The notes below the pieces were generated by a model. It saw only the letters and a program-made list of their open reading frames with translations. It was not told where the DNA came from and made no database searches. This document shows positions 17,436 through 26,597 of a DNA stretch of 64,000 bases, piece by piece. The stretch lies in assembly GCF_011516765.1 (NCBI RefSeq), contig NZ_JAAABN010000007.1:1-64000 (forward strand). The letters run 5' to 3'. The first letter of the stretch is position 1; the number at the start of each line of letters is the position of its first letter. This DNA comes from Acetobacter sicerae (GTDB lineage Bacteria; Pseudomonadota; Alphaproteobacteria; Acetobacterales; Acetobacteraceae). The translations under genes were made by a program, and so were the position numbers.

Positions 17436-18055
17436 CAAAAAAACTCCGTTACACTTTAAAACAATTCAGCGCACATTTACAGAAAATCGAGAGGAGCCTA
17501 TGCGGCTCTATCTGTTCAAATAATGAAGTATGCTTCTTGGTGCAAGACCTCCGTGATATATTATGTGCAATAAGTTCTTTCGATCGAGGGTAAAAACAGC
17601 AAGTTTCCCTGTTTCCCTGAATGAAAATGGAAAATGCCGGCGCACTATTTCTTGGAAAGGTAGAAAAGAAAGGTATGGAAAATGAGGAATGGTTCGGGTT
17701 TTTCTAACGTTACCTGCAGATTTCTAAATTTTAGTTAAATATGTGATTGTGTAGATCGTTGTGTTGAAAATCAGAAAATCTGAGGAAGTTTATTTGTTTT
17801 TCTTTTGCAAACATCAGTAATGTTTTTGCTCTTTCAAGGCTGTTTTCTGAAGGAAGTTACTGCCGGAGTTTACGTGATCGCTATTCATATCTCCAGAAAC
17901 ATGGAGAGACAATAAATCCTGATTTTAGGTCGATGATATACACGTGTGCGGGAGGGATATATTTTTATTGTTTGTAATATATTTTACATCGCAATTAAGA
18001 GATCAGTCAAAGCGGGAATGCCCGAAAGGATTTCGGGCAACGCAGCGTTCTGCGA
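17436..18055. other. AT-rich intergenic region upstream of mucR
   Basis: About 620 bases without a convincing gene. Base composition is clearly AT-richer than the flanking genes, with many T- and A-runs (for example around 17690-17830 and 17940-18000). It presumably holds the mucR promoter and possible MucR sites. I see no tRNA-like fold and no long open frame. A small RNA cannot be excluded. Confidence 0.5.
18019..18039 (-). terminator. Hairpin downstream of the 42-residue Cys-rich gene
   Basis: TGCCCGAAA pairs perfectly with TTTCGGGCA around GGA, starting 16 bases after the stop of the small gene at 18056. Weak T-content follows on the minus strand. Confidence 0.5.
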
Positions 18056-18184
18056 TTACTTGAATTTTTTCCACAGAAAACCGGCGATCCCGGCGACGAT
18101 CATCACGCCGACAATTTTCTTCAGGCTGCAGCAGCCCTTCTTTGCCGGAGCGCATCCGTCTGTCTTGCAGCAATTTTTGGCCAT
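18056..18184 (-). CDS. 42-residue Cys-rich single-span membrane protein
   Basis: Short gene read directly from the sequence. ATG 18184, AGGG about 9 bases upstream, stop TAA 18056-18058. The N-terminal third is Cys/Lys-rich with the pattern CC, C, CC (MAKNCCKTDGCAPAKKGCC), followed by one hydrophobic helix (IVGVMIVAGIAGFLW) and a basic end KKFK. The charges suggest a membrane-anchored peptide whose Cys cluster could bind metal or form disulfides. No homologous family recalled with certainty. A hairpin follows directly, which supports a real transcription unit. Confidence 0.6.
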   Translation of the reverse strand: MAKNCCKTDGCAPAKKGCCSLKKIVGVMIVAGIAGFLWKKFK

Positions 18185-18560
18185 CGAACCATTCCCTGAA
18201 ACGTCTGTTGTAAACTATGTGATATCGACCATAGATACTCGTAAATACAGTCGATCCTTGAAATCTAGCATGTCTGTCAAAAAAGCAATACCAGCCTGGG
18301 CATGACTGTTTTGTAATGATTGGATGTCAGAAGCATCTTTCAAAGAACTGATGATTGGTCTGCACTCTTCCTGAAAAAGAGAGGAGGCTTATGTCGTGTA
18401 AGGGATGGAGAAGAAGGCTTTCGGGAACTGTGCAGAGACGTGACTCTATCGGTAGAGTCCATTTTTACACAATGATTTATAACCGCAGGGTGATCGTAAA
18501 CAATATTTTTTGTTATATTTGCACGACTGATAGCCAGAAAATCTGCCAGACAGCAAGCCC
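18185..18560. other. Intergenic region, no gene supported
   Basis: About 375 bases between the small Cys-rich gene and the RND terminator. Short frames exist on both strands but lack ribosome-binding sites and any family resemblance. It probably holds the promoter of the Cys-rich gene. Confidence 0.4.
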
Positions 18561-18587
18561 GCATGAACTGTTTTCTACAGTTCATGC
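18561..18587 (-). terminator. Hairpin downstream of the RND permease gene
   Basis: An 11-base perfect stem, GCATGAACTGT with ACAGTTCATGC, and a 5-base loop, 20 bases after the RND stop. No T-run, but position and stem fit termination. Confidence 0.65.
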
Positions 18588-18607
18588 GAGGCTATATCAG
18601 AAAGATA

Positions 18608-21600
18608 CTATTTTAATGCATGTTTTCTGAAAACTCTTTGTAGCAGAGAGAGTGGAATCTTCAGCCATTTGCCAATTGCGATCATCAGTAAATAAACCGC
18701 AGGCGTTGAATAAAGAGTGAGCAGTTGGCTCATCGCCAATCCGCCAACGACGGCAATTCCCAGCGGGCGGCGCAGTTCAGCGCCATAACCATTACCGAAA
18801 ATAAGCGGAAGAGCCCCTAATGCGGCCGCCAGTGTTGTCATAAGGATAGGGCGGAAACGGGTCGCGCAGGCTGCATGGATGGCGTCTGCAGGCAGCATCC
18901 CCTGTTGCCGTTCAGCATGCAGAGCAAAATCGATCATCAGGATTGCGTTTTTCTTGACGATGCCGACCAGCAGGATCACCCCGATCATCGCAATCAGCGA
19001 AAAGGATTGTCCTGACAGCCATAGCGCCACAACAGCCCCGACGGCGGCAGAGGGGAGTGTGGAAAGAATGGTCAGGGGATGAATGTAGCTTTCGTACAGT
19101 ATGCCCAGAGTGACATACATGGTGACGAGAGCAGCGAGGAATACGAGAAGCTCGTTGACCAGAGCCTTCTTGAAGTCACCTGCACGTCCCGTAAAACTTC
19201 CACGGATGGTATCCGGCATGTGAATGGCTTCACTGATCCGTTTTATTTCCGCCTCAGCATCCGTCAGTCCTTTTCCTGATGGAAGGTTGAACGAGATTGA
19301 ACCGGAGACGAAATTGTCTTCATGACTGACCTGTAGGGATGTGGGTCGTGTCACGAGGTCAGCCACCGAGATCAGCGGCACCATGGTCTCAGCAGAAGAT
19401 GACACTGCTGAACCGTTGGAGGCGCCTGCGCCACCGGCCAGGCGGTTGGCAATCTGATTGCGGAAAGACAGCCTGTTTAAAGCAGCTTCTCTGGAATCCG
19501 TTGAACGTGGAACACGGATCGAGTTCGAGACGGTGCCACCGCCCGCTGTTCCGCCTGCTGTTGAAACCCACAGCGTTTTGAGCATTTCGGGGTTTTCCCG
19601 GTATAGCCGGTCGGCTTCCATCACGACGTAATAGGTCGTGAGAGAGGTGGAGATATTCGATGCGGTACGCTGGCCGAACGCGTCAAACAGGGCGTTGCCG
19701 ATCAGTTGCGGCGTGATCAGGTACCGTGCGGCGACGTCGCGGCGAATGCCCACATGCAATGAAGAGCCATTGTTGTGGATATTGGTGCTGACATCGGAAA
19801 TGACAGTGCTGTGGCGCAAGGCCTCGCTGAGACGCGGCACCCATGTTGTCAGATCGTCTGCGACGTCGCTTCGGAATACATATGTGTAGTTGCCGGTCTG
19901 CTGGCGCGTGCCACCACCGTTCACATCGCCTGAATTGGAAATGTGTGCGTCCAGACCGGCGATACTCGCCACATGGGACTGTATTCTTGCAGCAATGACT
20001 TCGGGTGTATCATGCCGTGTGGATTTGTCCGTGAGAGAGGCGAAAGCCGCCGATTCATTGGCCGCGTCGTCACCCGTAAACGCCACAACGGATGTTACTT
20101 CCGGATCCTGCATCATCGTGCCCACGACACGCCGGGTCTTGTCGGAAACCGCCTGGAACGAACTTGTCTGATCCGTGCTCAGATAGGCTGACACCAGAGC
20201 GATATCTTCCGGCGGCAGAATTGTCTTGGGCATGAAAACGACAACGGCGATAGTGACCACCAGACTGACGGGCAGGGACGCCAGCACCAGCCAGCGATGA
20301 CGGAGCGCGACATCCAGTGACCGCATGTAAATATGCAGCAGGCTGTTCAGGACTGTTTCAACACCATCGAACACCCGGTGTATCTGGCGTGACCATCCCC
20401 CATGTCCGGTTGTCGTGTCGCCATGATGCACCTCAAGCAGATATGCGCACATCATGGGAGTCAGGGAAAGGGACAGGAAAAGCGAAATTGTGACCGCTGT
20501 TGTCAGTGTCATCGCAAATTCGAAAAAGATCTTTCCGGGAATTCCGGACAGCAGAAGCAGCGGCAGGAAGACCGCGATCAGCGAGATGGTGATCGACACC
20601 ACGGTAAAGCCGATTTCCCGTGAACCAAGCAGGGACGCTTCCATCCGCTCTATGCCGTCTTCCATGTGACGGGCGATGTTCTCGACAACGACAATCGCAT
20701 CATCAACCACAAATCCCGTGGCGATGGTCAGGGCCATAAGGGAAAGTGTGTCCAGCGAGAAATGAAGCTGGTGCATCACGGCGAGGGAACCGGCCAGTGA
20801 AACGGGCACCGTGACAGCAGGGATCAGGGTCGAACGCCATGAGCGAAGAAACGCCAGCACCACGATCACGACGAGCACGACTGAAATCAGAAGCGTGAGC
20901 TGCGTGTCCGTCAGGGCCGCGCGGATTGACCGTGACATGTCATCAGCCAGAGTCAGCTGGACATCGCCGGGCAGCGCGTTCTGGATCCGGGGAGCGTGTG
21001 CGCGGATGGCGTCGGTGACTTCAATGACATTCGCGCCGGGTTGCGCCCGGATGATCGCCATCACGGCGGGCTTGCCGTTGAACCAGGCGGCTTCGCGCTC
21101 ATTCTGCGGACCATCATGGACCGTCGCCACGCTGGACAGGCGGACCGGACGGTCATTGCGATAGCCGATGACGAGATCACGATACTGCTCGGCTTTCCGC
21201 GCCTGATCATTGGTGGTCAGCATCACGCGCTGTGTGCCGATATCCAGAAAGCCCTTGGGGGTGTTGGCGTTGGCGGACGCCAGGGCGGAGCGGATGTCCT
21301 CGAACCCTATGCCGTAATGATAGAGCAGGTAGGGATTCATCTCGACGCGCACGGCGGGCTTGGCCGCGCCTTCCGGCTGCACCCACCCGACGCCGTGAAT
21401 GCCAGCCAGTTGCGGGAGCAGTCTGGTTTCCGACAGATCGCGCAGTTCGCTGAGCGGGCGTGTGTCGGACGTCAGCACCGCGACCATGATCGGATTGTCG
21501 GAGGGATTGGCCTTGTAATATTGCGGCGTGTCGATCAGCGTGTTCGGCATGTCCTGACGCGCCGCCTGAAGAGCGGCCTGAACGTCACGTGCGGCGCCGT

Positions 21601-21904
21601 CCACATTCCGGTTGTCGTCGAAGAACAGAAGGATAAAGGATGACCGGTCCGTGGTGTCGGATGTCATCTGTGTCAGTCCGGCGATACTTCCGAGGCGACG
21701 TTCCAGAGGCGTCGTCACGGCGCTGGCCATCTGCTGCGGAGAACTGCCCTGCTGGCTGGCGATGACGTAGATGACAGGAACCGAGATGTCCGGCAGATCG
21801 GCGACCGGCATCACGCGGTAGGACAGCAGCCCGGCGAACACCATCGCCAGAGCCAGAAGAATGGTTGCGACAGGACGGCGGATAAAGAAGGCACACAGAT
21901 TCAC
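18608..21904 (-). CDS. RND-family multidrug efflux permease (AcrB/MdtC-like)
   Basis: 1098 residues, normal for hydrophobe/amphiphile RND pumps. Begins NLCAFFIRRPVATILLALAM (TM1) with the periplasmic porter domain after it; the proton-relay Asp pair is in IATGFVVDDAIVVVENIARH (TM4) and the relay Lys in VKKNAILMIDFALHAE (TM10). The start is GTG 21904 with GAGAGG upstream. RND pumps need a membrane-fusion adaptor and an outer-membrane channel; neither is next to this gene, so it is an orphan permease or works with subunits encoded elsewhere. Substrates unknown. Confidence 0.95.
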   Translation of the reverse strand: MNLCAFFIRRPVATILLALAMVFAGLLSYRVMPVADLPDISVPVIYVIASQQGSSPQQMASAVTTPLERRLGSIAGLTQMTSDTTDRSSFILLFFDDNRNVDGAARDVQAALQAARQDMPNTLIDTPQYYKANPSDNPIMVAVLTSDTRPLSELRDLSETRLLPQLAGIHGVGWVQPEGAAKPAVRVEMNPYLLYHYGIGFEDIRSALASANANTPKGFLDIGTQRVMLTTNDQARKAEQYRDLVIGYRNDRPVRLSSVATVHDGPQNEREAAWFNGKPAVMAIIRAQPGANVIEVTDAIRAHAPRIQNALPGDVQLTLADDMSRSIRAALTDTQLTLLISVVLVVIVVLAFLRSWRSTLIPAVTVPVSLAGSLAVMHQLHFSLDTLSLMALTIATGFVVDDAIVVVENIARHMEDGIERMEASLLGSREIGFTVVSITISLIAVFLPLLLLSGIPGKIFFEFAMTLTTAVTISLFLSLSLTPMMCAYLLEVHHGDTTTGHGGWSRQIHRVFDGVETVLNSLLHIYMRSLDVALRHRWLVLASLPVSLVVTIAVVVFMPKTILPPEDIALVSAYLSTDQTSSFQAVSDKTRRVVGTMMQDPEVTSVVAFTGDDAANESAAFASLTDKSTRHDTPEVIAARIQSHVASIAGLDAHISNSGDVNGGGTRQQTGNYTYVFRSDVADDLTTWVPRLSEALRHSTVISDVSTNIHNNGSSLHVGIRRDVAARYLITPQLIGNALFDAFGQRTASNISTSLTTYYVVMEADRLYRENPEMLKTLWVSTAGGTAGGGTVSNSIRVPRSTDSREAALNRLSFRNQIANRLAGGAGASNGSAVSSSAETMVPLISVADLVTRPTSLQVSHEDNFVSGSISFNLPSGKGLTDAEAEIKRISEAIHMPDTIRGSFTGRAGDFKKALVNELLVFLAALVTMYVTLGILYESYIHPLTILSTLPSAAVGAVVALWLSGQSFSLIAMIGVILLVGIVKKNAILMIDFALHAERQQGMLPADAIHAACATRFRPILMTTLAAALGALPLIFGNGYGAELRRPLGIAVVGGLAMSQLLTLYSTPAVYLLMIAIGKWLKIPLSLLQRVFRKHALK

Positions 21905-22372
21905 CGGCGTCCTCTCCGGATCATGATCCTTTGCTTCGGAACGGCGCTTCGGCAGAGGCGGCTGAATTCAGGAAGAGCATCCTGTCCGCCGTCATATGTG
22001 GCCATCTTGTAAGTGGCCTGACGTCTCTGATCATTCTACTCAAGGATAACTGGTGCGCTGACAGATGAAGGCCCCTCTGTAACCGTCGTCATGAGCTTTG
22101 AAAAGGCGGCCTTCATTTATGGGTGGACGGGAGGCGGTGCGCACGGTTTGCGATAAGGGCTGTTTTATGACGTGTTTCTAATAATTCTGATCATAATAAA
22201 AAGAAGTGCGCAATAAATACAATGAATCTAAAAATATAAACAGAAGTATTTTTATAAATACACCATAGAATTATGAAATTGTTTTCAATATTATTTTGTG
22301 TAATGCATATTTCAGAACAGATTGCAGGTGAGCGCTGCCTTTACCTGTGGCATTAAAACAGCGAAGTCTCTG
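21905..22372. other. Intergenic region with AT-rich tract
   Basis: About 470 bases between divergent genes. The left half is of average composition; the right half (about 22180-22310) is strongly AT-rich and contains a perfect GTATTT-TTAT-AAATAC palindrome (22246-22261). It should contain promoters for both neighbours. A 34-codon frame (21901-22005, minus) ends in a TGA overlapping the RND GTG, but has no other support. Confidence 0.45.
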
Positions 22373-22972
22373 ATGACCCTCTCTGATAATATCTTCACGC
22401 GTCATCTGCGCAGGCTCTGTCTTGCCGGTATCGGTAGTGAACTGATCCCTGCCTTCCTGCGCACCCGCCTGTTGAATGCGCTGGGCGCCAGCCTTGATCC
22501 TTCAGCCTGTATCTGGCCGGGCTGTCATCTGCGTTCGACCAACCTGGCGATGGGCCGCGAAAGTTTCATCAATGTCGGCTTCTTTTTTGATGGCGCGGCG
22601 CGACTGAAGATCGGCTCCAATGTGCGGATCGGACAGTTTCTTTCGATCGTAACCGCCACGCATGACATAGGTCCCGCCGAACAGCGTTGCACTATCGAGG
22701 CGGTACTGGGCGATGTAGTCATTGAGGATGGCTGCTGGATCGGTCTCAATGTCACCATCCTGCCCGGTGTCACCATCCGCAGGGGATGCGTGGTTGGTGC
22801 AGGCGCTCTGGTGTCGTCAAGCACGGAGCCGAATGGTCTGTATGTCGGATCGCCGGCCCGCAGGATACGGGATCTGCCGCCCGGAAAGCCGGAGAAGAGA
22901 AAAGTCGGTGGGGCGGAACGGGTGCCGTCGCCCTATCCATCCACTCAGCGGGCCGGAGCGACCGCTGAATAG
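22373..22972 (+). CDS. Left-handed beta-helix (hexapeptide) acyltransferase
   Basis: About 199 residues from ATG 22373; the frame is open to TTG 22322 with GTG 22328 as another possible start. Hexapeptide repeats run through the centre (IGSNVRIGQFLSIVTATHDIG; VVIEDGCWIGLNVTILPGVTI), ending with GALVSSSTEPNGLYVGSPARRI, the classic tail of maltose/galactoside/nodulation-type O-acetyltransferases. The catalytic His is in TATHDIG. It would transfer an acyl group from acyl-CoA to a sugar, perhaps a surface glycan; substrate unknown. Its 3' end overlaps the convergent exported-protein gene by 28 bases. Confidence 0.85.
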   Translation: MTLSDNIFTRHLRRLCLAGIGSELIPAFLRTRLLNALGASLDPSACIWPGCHLRSTNLAMGRESFINVGFFFDGAARLKIGSNVRIGQFLSIVTATHDIGPAEQRCTIEAVLGDVVIEDGCWIGLNVTILPGVTIRRGCVVGAGALVSSSTEPNGLYVGSPARRIRDLPPGKPEKRKVGGAERVPSPYPSTQRAGATAE

Positions 22973-23553
22973 TTCTCCGGGATGGCGAAAAGCGCATCGG
23001 GCTGAGGTGTCCGGTCAACGGAGAGCGCCCTGACCAGAATACGTCCCTGCTGCTTCACCTGAAGCAGGATGCCATCCTGCGTGTAGCAGGCGTCGCTTTC
23101 ATGCCCGTCCTGATCCGTCGTGCGCCAGACCGTGCAGAGCTGGCCACTCACCATGTCGGTTCCAAGTTTCCTGAATGATCCGGGCGGGATCTGTCCCGGC
23201 AGGGTGAGCGTCGCGCCGGGTGCGGGCATAACGCTCCGCCGGTGGCCCAGCGTATCCACAACGGTCAGGGTATGATCGCTCCAGGAGGTCACCATATAGA
23301 CGGCCGAGTTTTCGGGATCGATCCGCTGGCGCAGCGAAGCGACCTGCCAGTGCATGTCCTGATGCACGGGCAGGGGGCTCTGCGGCGACACCATTTCATA
23401 ATGCACGCTCACGTCCACGGAAGGCGTGACATAAGGCCCGCTTGCGGAGGAGGGATCAGTCTCTTCCGCACGGGCATTGTGGCTGTAAATCGAAGCGGCC
23501 AGAGCCAGGGACAGCAGCAGGTGTGAGCCGCGCCGCACTATCGGGTTTTTCAT
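22945..23553 (-). CDS. Exported protein of unknown function, paralogue of its neighbour
   Basis: 202 residues. N-terminal signal peptide MKNPIVRRGSHLLLSLALAAS with cleavage near ARAEE. The mature part has a QLCTVW...DACYTQDGILLQV segment shared with the upstream gene (IPCTEW...ATACVTTDGLILAE): two Cys about 17 residues apart, probably a periplasmic disulfide, plus a common TxDGhhL pattern. The overall layout recalls DUF4412-type periplasmic proteins, but I do not claim the family. Nine bases separate the two genes. Confidence 0.75.
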   Translation of the reverse strand: MKNPIVRRGSHLLLSLALAASIYSHNARAEETDPSSASGPYVTPSVDVSVHYEMVSPQSPLPVHQDMHWQVASLRQRIDPENSAVYMVTSWSDHTLTVVDTLGHRRSVMPAPGATLTLPGQIPPGSFRKLGTDMVSGQLCTVWRTTDQDGHESDACYTQDGILLQVKQQGRILVRALSVDRTPQPDALFAIPENYSAVAPAR

Positions 23554-23562
23554 GGCTCTGCC

Positions 23563-24351
23563 TCAGGGCTGCCCGGAAGTATCCGGTGCACCGGATGGAG
23601 CGGCTGGAGCCGGTGTCGCGGCGGCGTCTCCTGCGGGAGAAGATCCCGTTCCGTTCGCGGGTCCGGTCGAAAGAGCCGGCGCGCCACCCTGACCGGCGAC
23701 ACGATGCTGATGGACTTCCTGATAGTCGGAAGGAGCGGCAAAAGCGGATGCCGGGATGGTTTCGTAGGAAACGGACTCTGCGGACAGATGCCCTTTGGCG
23801 CCATCCGCATCCACACCGTTTTCAGCCAGAATCAGACCGTCCGTCGTCACGCAGGCGGTTGCGTCGCCATGTCCGGAGGCGACGCCCCATTCCGTGCAGG
23901 GGATGCCCGCAATCGTGCGATTGCCGTGGCGTGTGAACTGCATGGAGACGTCGAGCAGGAACGGATTCCGCACGCTGCCGCGCTGTTCAAGCTGGGTGAA
24001 GACCCGCTGTTTGTGCAGCAGGATCGTCACGGTCTGGGCAGTGCGGTTGAGGATGGTCGACGCCGAGCCATCGGGGGCGTCGATACGCATTCTTGCACCC
24101 TCGGCGGTGAACCACACCTTGACCTGCTGCGGTTGCGGCGCGCCGTCCGGCTGGACGCTGTAGGTGATGACAGCGTCTTTCAGCGGCGTGAGGGGCGGGT
24201 GATCACCGTCGGCGGCGAATGCAACCCCCTGCATCAGGCCGACCACCAGTCCTCCTGCCAGTCCCAGTGCGAGGCATCGCTTCCACACGCCAGCTTTGTT
24301 TCCTGCATCAGACTTACCGGTGACCTGTCGCATACGTCGAACAGTCCTCAT
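23563..24351 (-). CDS. Exported protein of unknown function, Pro/Ala-rich C-terminus
   Basis: About 262 residues from ATG 24351; starts at 24399 or 24333 are also possible. Signal peptide: basic residues, then CLALGLAGGLVVGLMQGVAFA. The middle has VKVWFTAEGARMRIDAPDGSASTILNR, typical of periplasmic proteins that bind lipids or small ligands through a beta-clam, and the Cys pair shared with the downstream paralogue. The last 60 residues are low-complexity Gly/Pro/Ala/Ser. It lies between aat and the paralogue on one strand. Confidence 0.72.
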   Translation of the reverse strand: MRTVRRMRQVTGKSDAGNKAGVWKRCLALGLAGGLVVGLMQGVAFAADGDHPPLTPLKDAVITYSVQPDGAPQPQQVKVWFTAEGARMRIDAPDGSASTILNRTAQTVTILLHKQRVFTQLEQRGSVRNPFLLDVSMQFTRHGNRTIAGIPCTEWGVASGHGDATACVTTDGLILAENGVDADGAKGHLSAESVSYETIPASAFAAPSDYQEVHQHRVAGQGGAPALSTGPANGTGSSPAGDAAATPAPAAPSGAPDTSGQP

Positions 24352-24395
24352 TCCATGAACATTCCTGCCGACAGCACCCCATCTGCACCGGTCAG

Positions 24396-25067
24396 TCAAC
24401 CACCTGCGAGACGGGTCTCTTCGCGTATCTGCCGGATTTCGGTGGCAATTTCAGCGGTGGAGAGGGGTGTCCAGCGCTGATCTGACCTTACCGCATTGCG
24501 AAGACGGGTCTTGTAGTCGCTTGCATCAATCTCGACGCCGCCAAACTGCGAGAGATGGGTCGTGCCGAACTGGGTGTCCAGCAGATCAAAGCCGAGAAGG
24601 CGCAGTCGGGCGACCAGATGCACCAACGCGACCTTTGATGCATCGGTTTCACGACTGAACATGCTTTCGCCAAAAAAGGCGCTTCCCAGTGCAACGCCGT
24701 ACAGGCCGCCGACCATCTCGCCGTCGCGCCAGGTCTCGATGCTGTGGCCGTAGCCCATGTCATGCAGATGGCAGAACAGGCTGACGATCGTTTCGCTGAT
24801 CCATGTCGTTTCGCGTCCCGGCGCAGGAGCGGCGCAGGCGCGCATGACGCCTTCGAAATCACGGTTGGCCGTCACGGTGAAGCGATCGCTCAGTGCGGTC
24901 CGGCACAGGCGTTTGGGGAGATGAAAACCATATAGCGGCATGACACCGCGCGGATCGGGATCATACCAGTCGATTACGTCAGGATTTTCACTGTTCCCCA
25001 TGGGAAACAGTCCGACAGAGTAGGCTCCAAGCATCAGCTCCGGCGTCAGTTCGAGCTGGTCGTTCAT
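24396..25067 (-). CDS. aat: Leucyl/phenylalanyl-tRNA--protein transferase
   Basis: 223 residues from ATG 25067 (AGGA 5 bases upstream; the frame is open to 25118). Family blocks: LMLGAYSVGLFPMGNS, WYDPDPRGVMPLYGFHLPKRL, GYGHSIETWRDGEMVGGLYGVALGSAFFGESMFS and DTQFGTTHLSQFGG. It adds Leu or Phe to N-terminal Arg/Lys of proteins, marking them for ClpS-ClpAP in the N-end rule pathway. Length is typical. It diverges from the 2-hydroxyacid dehydrogenase gene. Confidence 0.96.
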   Translation of the reverse strand: MNDQLELTPELMLGAYSVGLFPMGNSENPDVIDWYDPDPRGVMPLYGFHLPKRLCRTALSDRFTVTANRDFEGVMRACAAPAPGRETTWISETIVSLFCHLHDMGYGHSIETWRDGEMVGGLYGVALGSAFFGESMFSRETDASKVALVHLVARLRLLGFDLLDTQFGTTHLSQFGGVEIDASDYKTRLRNAVRSDQRWTPLSTAEIATEIRQIREETRLAGG

Positions 25068-25520
25068 GCCGATCCTGTTCTCCATTTCATGCAATTTATT
25101 TCCACTGGGTATTTCCACCGGCGCTTTCCACCGGGCGGTTCGGTGAAAACACTCTTCTTCATTATGTCCGGACGACTCTCATCTGGTCGGACGATGATAT
25201 GTGGCAAAGGAATTCTGTTTAAGGAATAGGTTGGGACTTCAATACCGGCAAAAGGCGCGTCTGACATCTGAAAGAAGTCTGTGCCGATCCTCCCTTTGCA
25301 GATTTCTTCAAAAAGCGGATGCAGGCTGTGATCGTCTGTCCCCAGAGGGATTCAGCCAGATATTCCATGGTCTTGATAACCATGAGGGAGGCTGTGGGAT
25401 GCCTGTCATCGCGCCGGCGCCGTTTTATCACGAAACTGACAGCCCCTTGTCGTGTTCCGCTTACTCGCTTCATGATCCAGACCCGCTTAACATCCGCCAC
25501 TCAGTTTTATGGAGTTTGTC
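25068..25520. other. Intergenic region between divergent genes
   Basis: About 450 bases between aat and the dehydrogenase. Several frames cross it but none has a ribosome-binding site or family resemblance. I see only small imperfect palindromes, such as ATGGT-CTTGATA-ACCAT near 25369-25385. Confidence 0.4.
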
Positions 25521-26495
25521 ATGTCTTCCTCTCGCCCCCGTATCGTTCGCAGCGTTCGTCTGCCTGAAGCTGTGGAGGCGCGGATTGCGCAGGAATTCGA
25601 TGCGCCGCCTCCTCCGGCAGAGCCGCTGGATACGAAGACTATGTTCAGACTGGCGGAGGAGACGCAGGCGGAAGCCCTGCTGGTGACACACCATGCGGCG
25701 ATCAAGGGCGATGCTGTCAGTAAAATTCCGGACTCCGTGCGTCTGGTCGCGACCGTCAGCGTGGGGCTTGATCATCTGGATGTAAAAGCCATCCGTGCCC
25801 GTGGCATTGCCGTCTCCAACACGCCAGATGTACTGACCGAATGTAACGCGGACCTCGCCCTGCTGCTCATTCTGGCTGCTGCACGCAGAGCTGCGGAATA
25901 TACGGCGCTGGTCCGTAAAGGCTGGGGCCGTGATCTTGCCATGGACGAGATGCTGGGCATGCGGATCAGCAATAAGACGCTCGGTATTGTCGGCATGGGC
26001 CGCATCGGGCAGGCCGTAGCGCGCAGGGCGCGGGGTTTCGGGATGACCGTGCTGTATAACAACCGGCGGCGACTGGCTCCCGAACTGGAACACGGCGCGA
26101 CGTGGGTGGAAAATCTCGAGGACATGCTGCCTCGCTGTCAGATCATCACCCTGCATCTGCCGGGCAGTGATGAGACGGATGGCATGGTGGATCAGGCCTT
26201 CCTGTCACGGCTCCCCAGGGGAGCGATCTTTGTGAACGCGGCGCGTGGTCGTCTTGTGAATGAGGACGCCCTGATCGAGGCGCTGCGGAACGGTCAGCTT
26301 GCCGGAGCAGGGCTCGATGTGTGCCGGAATGAGCCGCATCCGGATCCGCGACTGCTGGAACTTCCCAACCTGTTCATGACGCCGCATGTCGGAAGCGCCA
26401 CGGTCGAGACGCGTACGGAGATGGGTATGCTGGCGCTGGACAATGTCGCTGCGATGGCCGCAGGCAAACCGCTCGTGTCGCCCGTGGAGGGGTGA
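25521..26495 (+). CDS. D-isomer-specific 2-hydroxyacid dehydrogenase
   Basis: 324 residues from ATG 25521 (GGAG 6 bases upstream). The NAD(P) loop is GIVGMGRIGQAVARRARG (about 155-172), the substrate Arg is in NAARGRLVNED, the Glu in GAGLDVCRNEPHPDP and the catalytic His in TPHVGSAT. Arginines after the second Rossmann strand (YNNRRR) hint at NADPH preference, as in glyoxylate/hydroxypyruvate reductases. It would reduce 2-oxoacids such as glyoxylate, hydroxypyruvate or 2-ketogluconate; which is used is not readable. Confidence 0.93.
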   Translation: MSSSRPRIVRSVRLPEAVEARIAQEFDAPPPPAEPLDTKTMFRLAEETQAEALLVTHHAAIKGDAVSKIPDSVRLVATVSVGLDHLDVKAIRARGIAVSNTPDVLTECNADLALLLILAAARRAAEYTALVRKGWGRDLAMDEMLGMRISNKTLGIVGMGRIGQAVARRARGFGMTVLYNNRRRLAPELEHGATWVENLEDMLPRCQIITLHLPGSDETDGMVDQAFLSRLPRGAIFVNAARGRLVNEDALIEALRNGQLAGAGLDVCRNEPHPDPRLLELPNLFMTPHVGSATVETRTEMGMLALDNVAAMAAGKPLVSPVEG

Positions 26496-26597
26496 TCGTC
26501 CGTTCTTTTGTGTCTGAAAACTGCCCTCCGGATATCTTTTTGCCGTGGGGGCAGGTCTGCGACCAGAACAGGTCACTGGTCGCAGGATGCGGGACTG

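Noticed and set aside
17436-18055. Possible replication origin or prophage edge because of AT-richness
   Set aside because: No DnaA-box cluster, integrase, attachment repeats or tRNA target seen.
18355-18630. 91-codon plus-strand frame before the RND terminator
   Set aside because: Runs through the perfect terminator hairpin, mixed composition, no family.
21901-22005. 34-codon frame ending in a TGA that overlaps the RND permease GTG
   Set aside because: No ribosome-binding site and no protein-like features; mentioned only because the overlap might be a remnant of an upstream partner.
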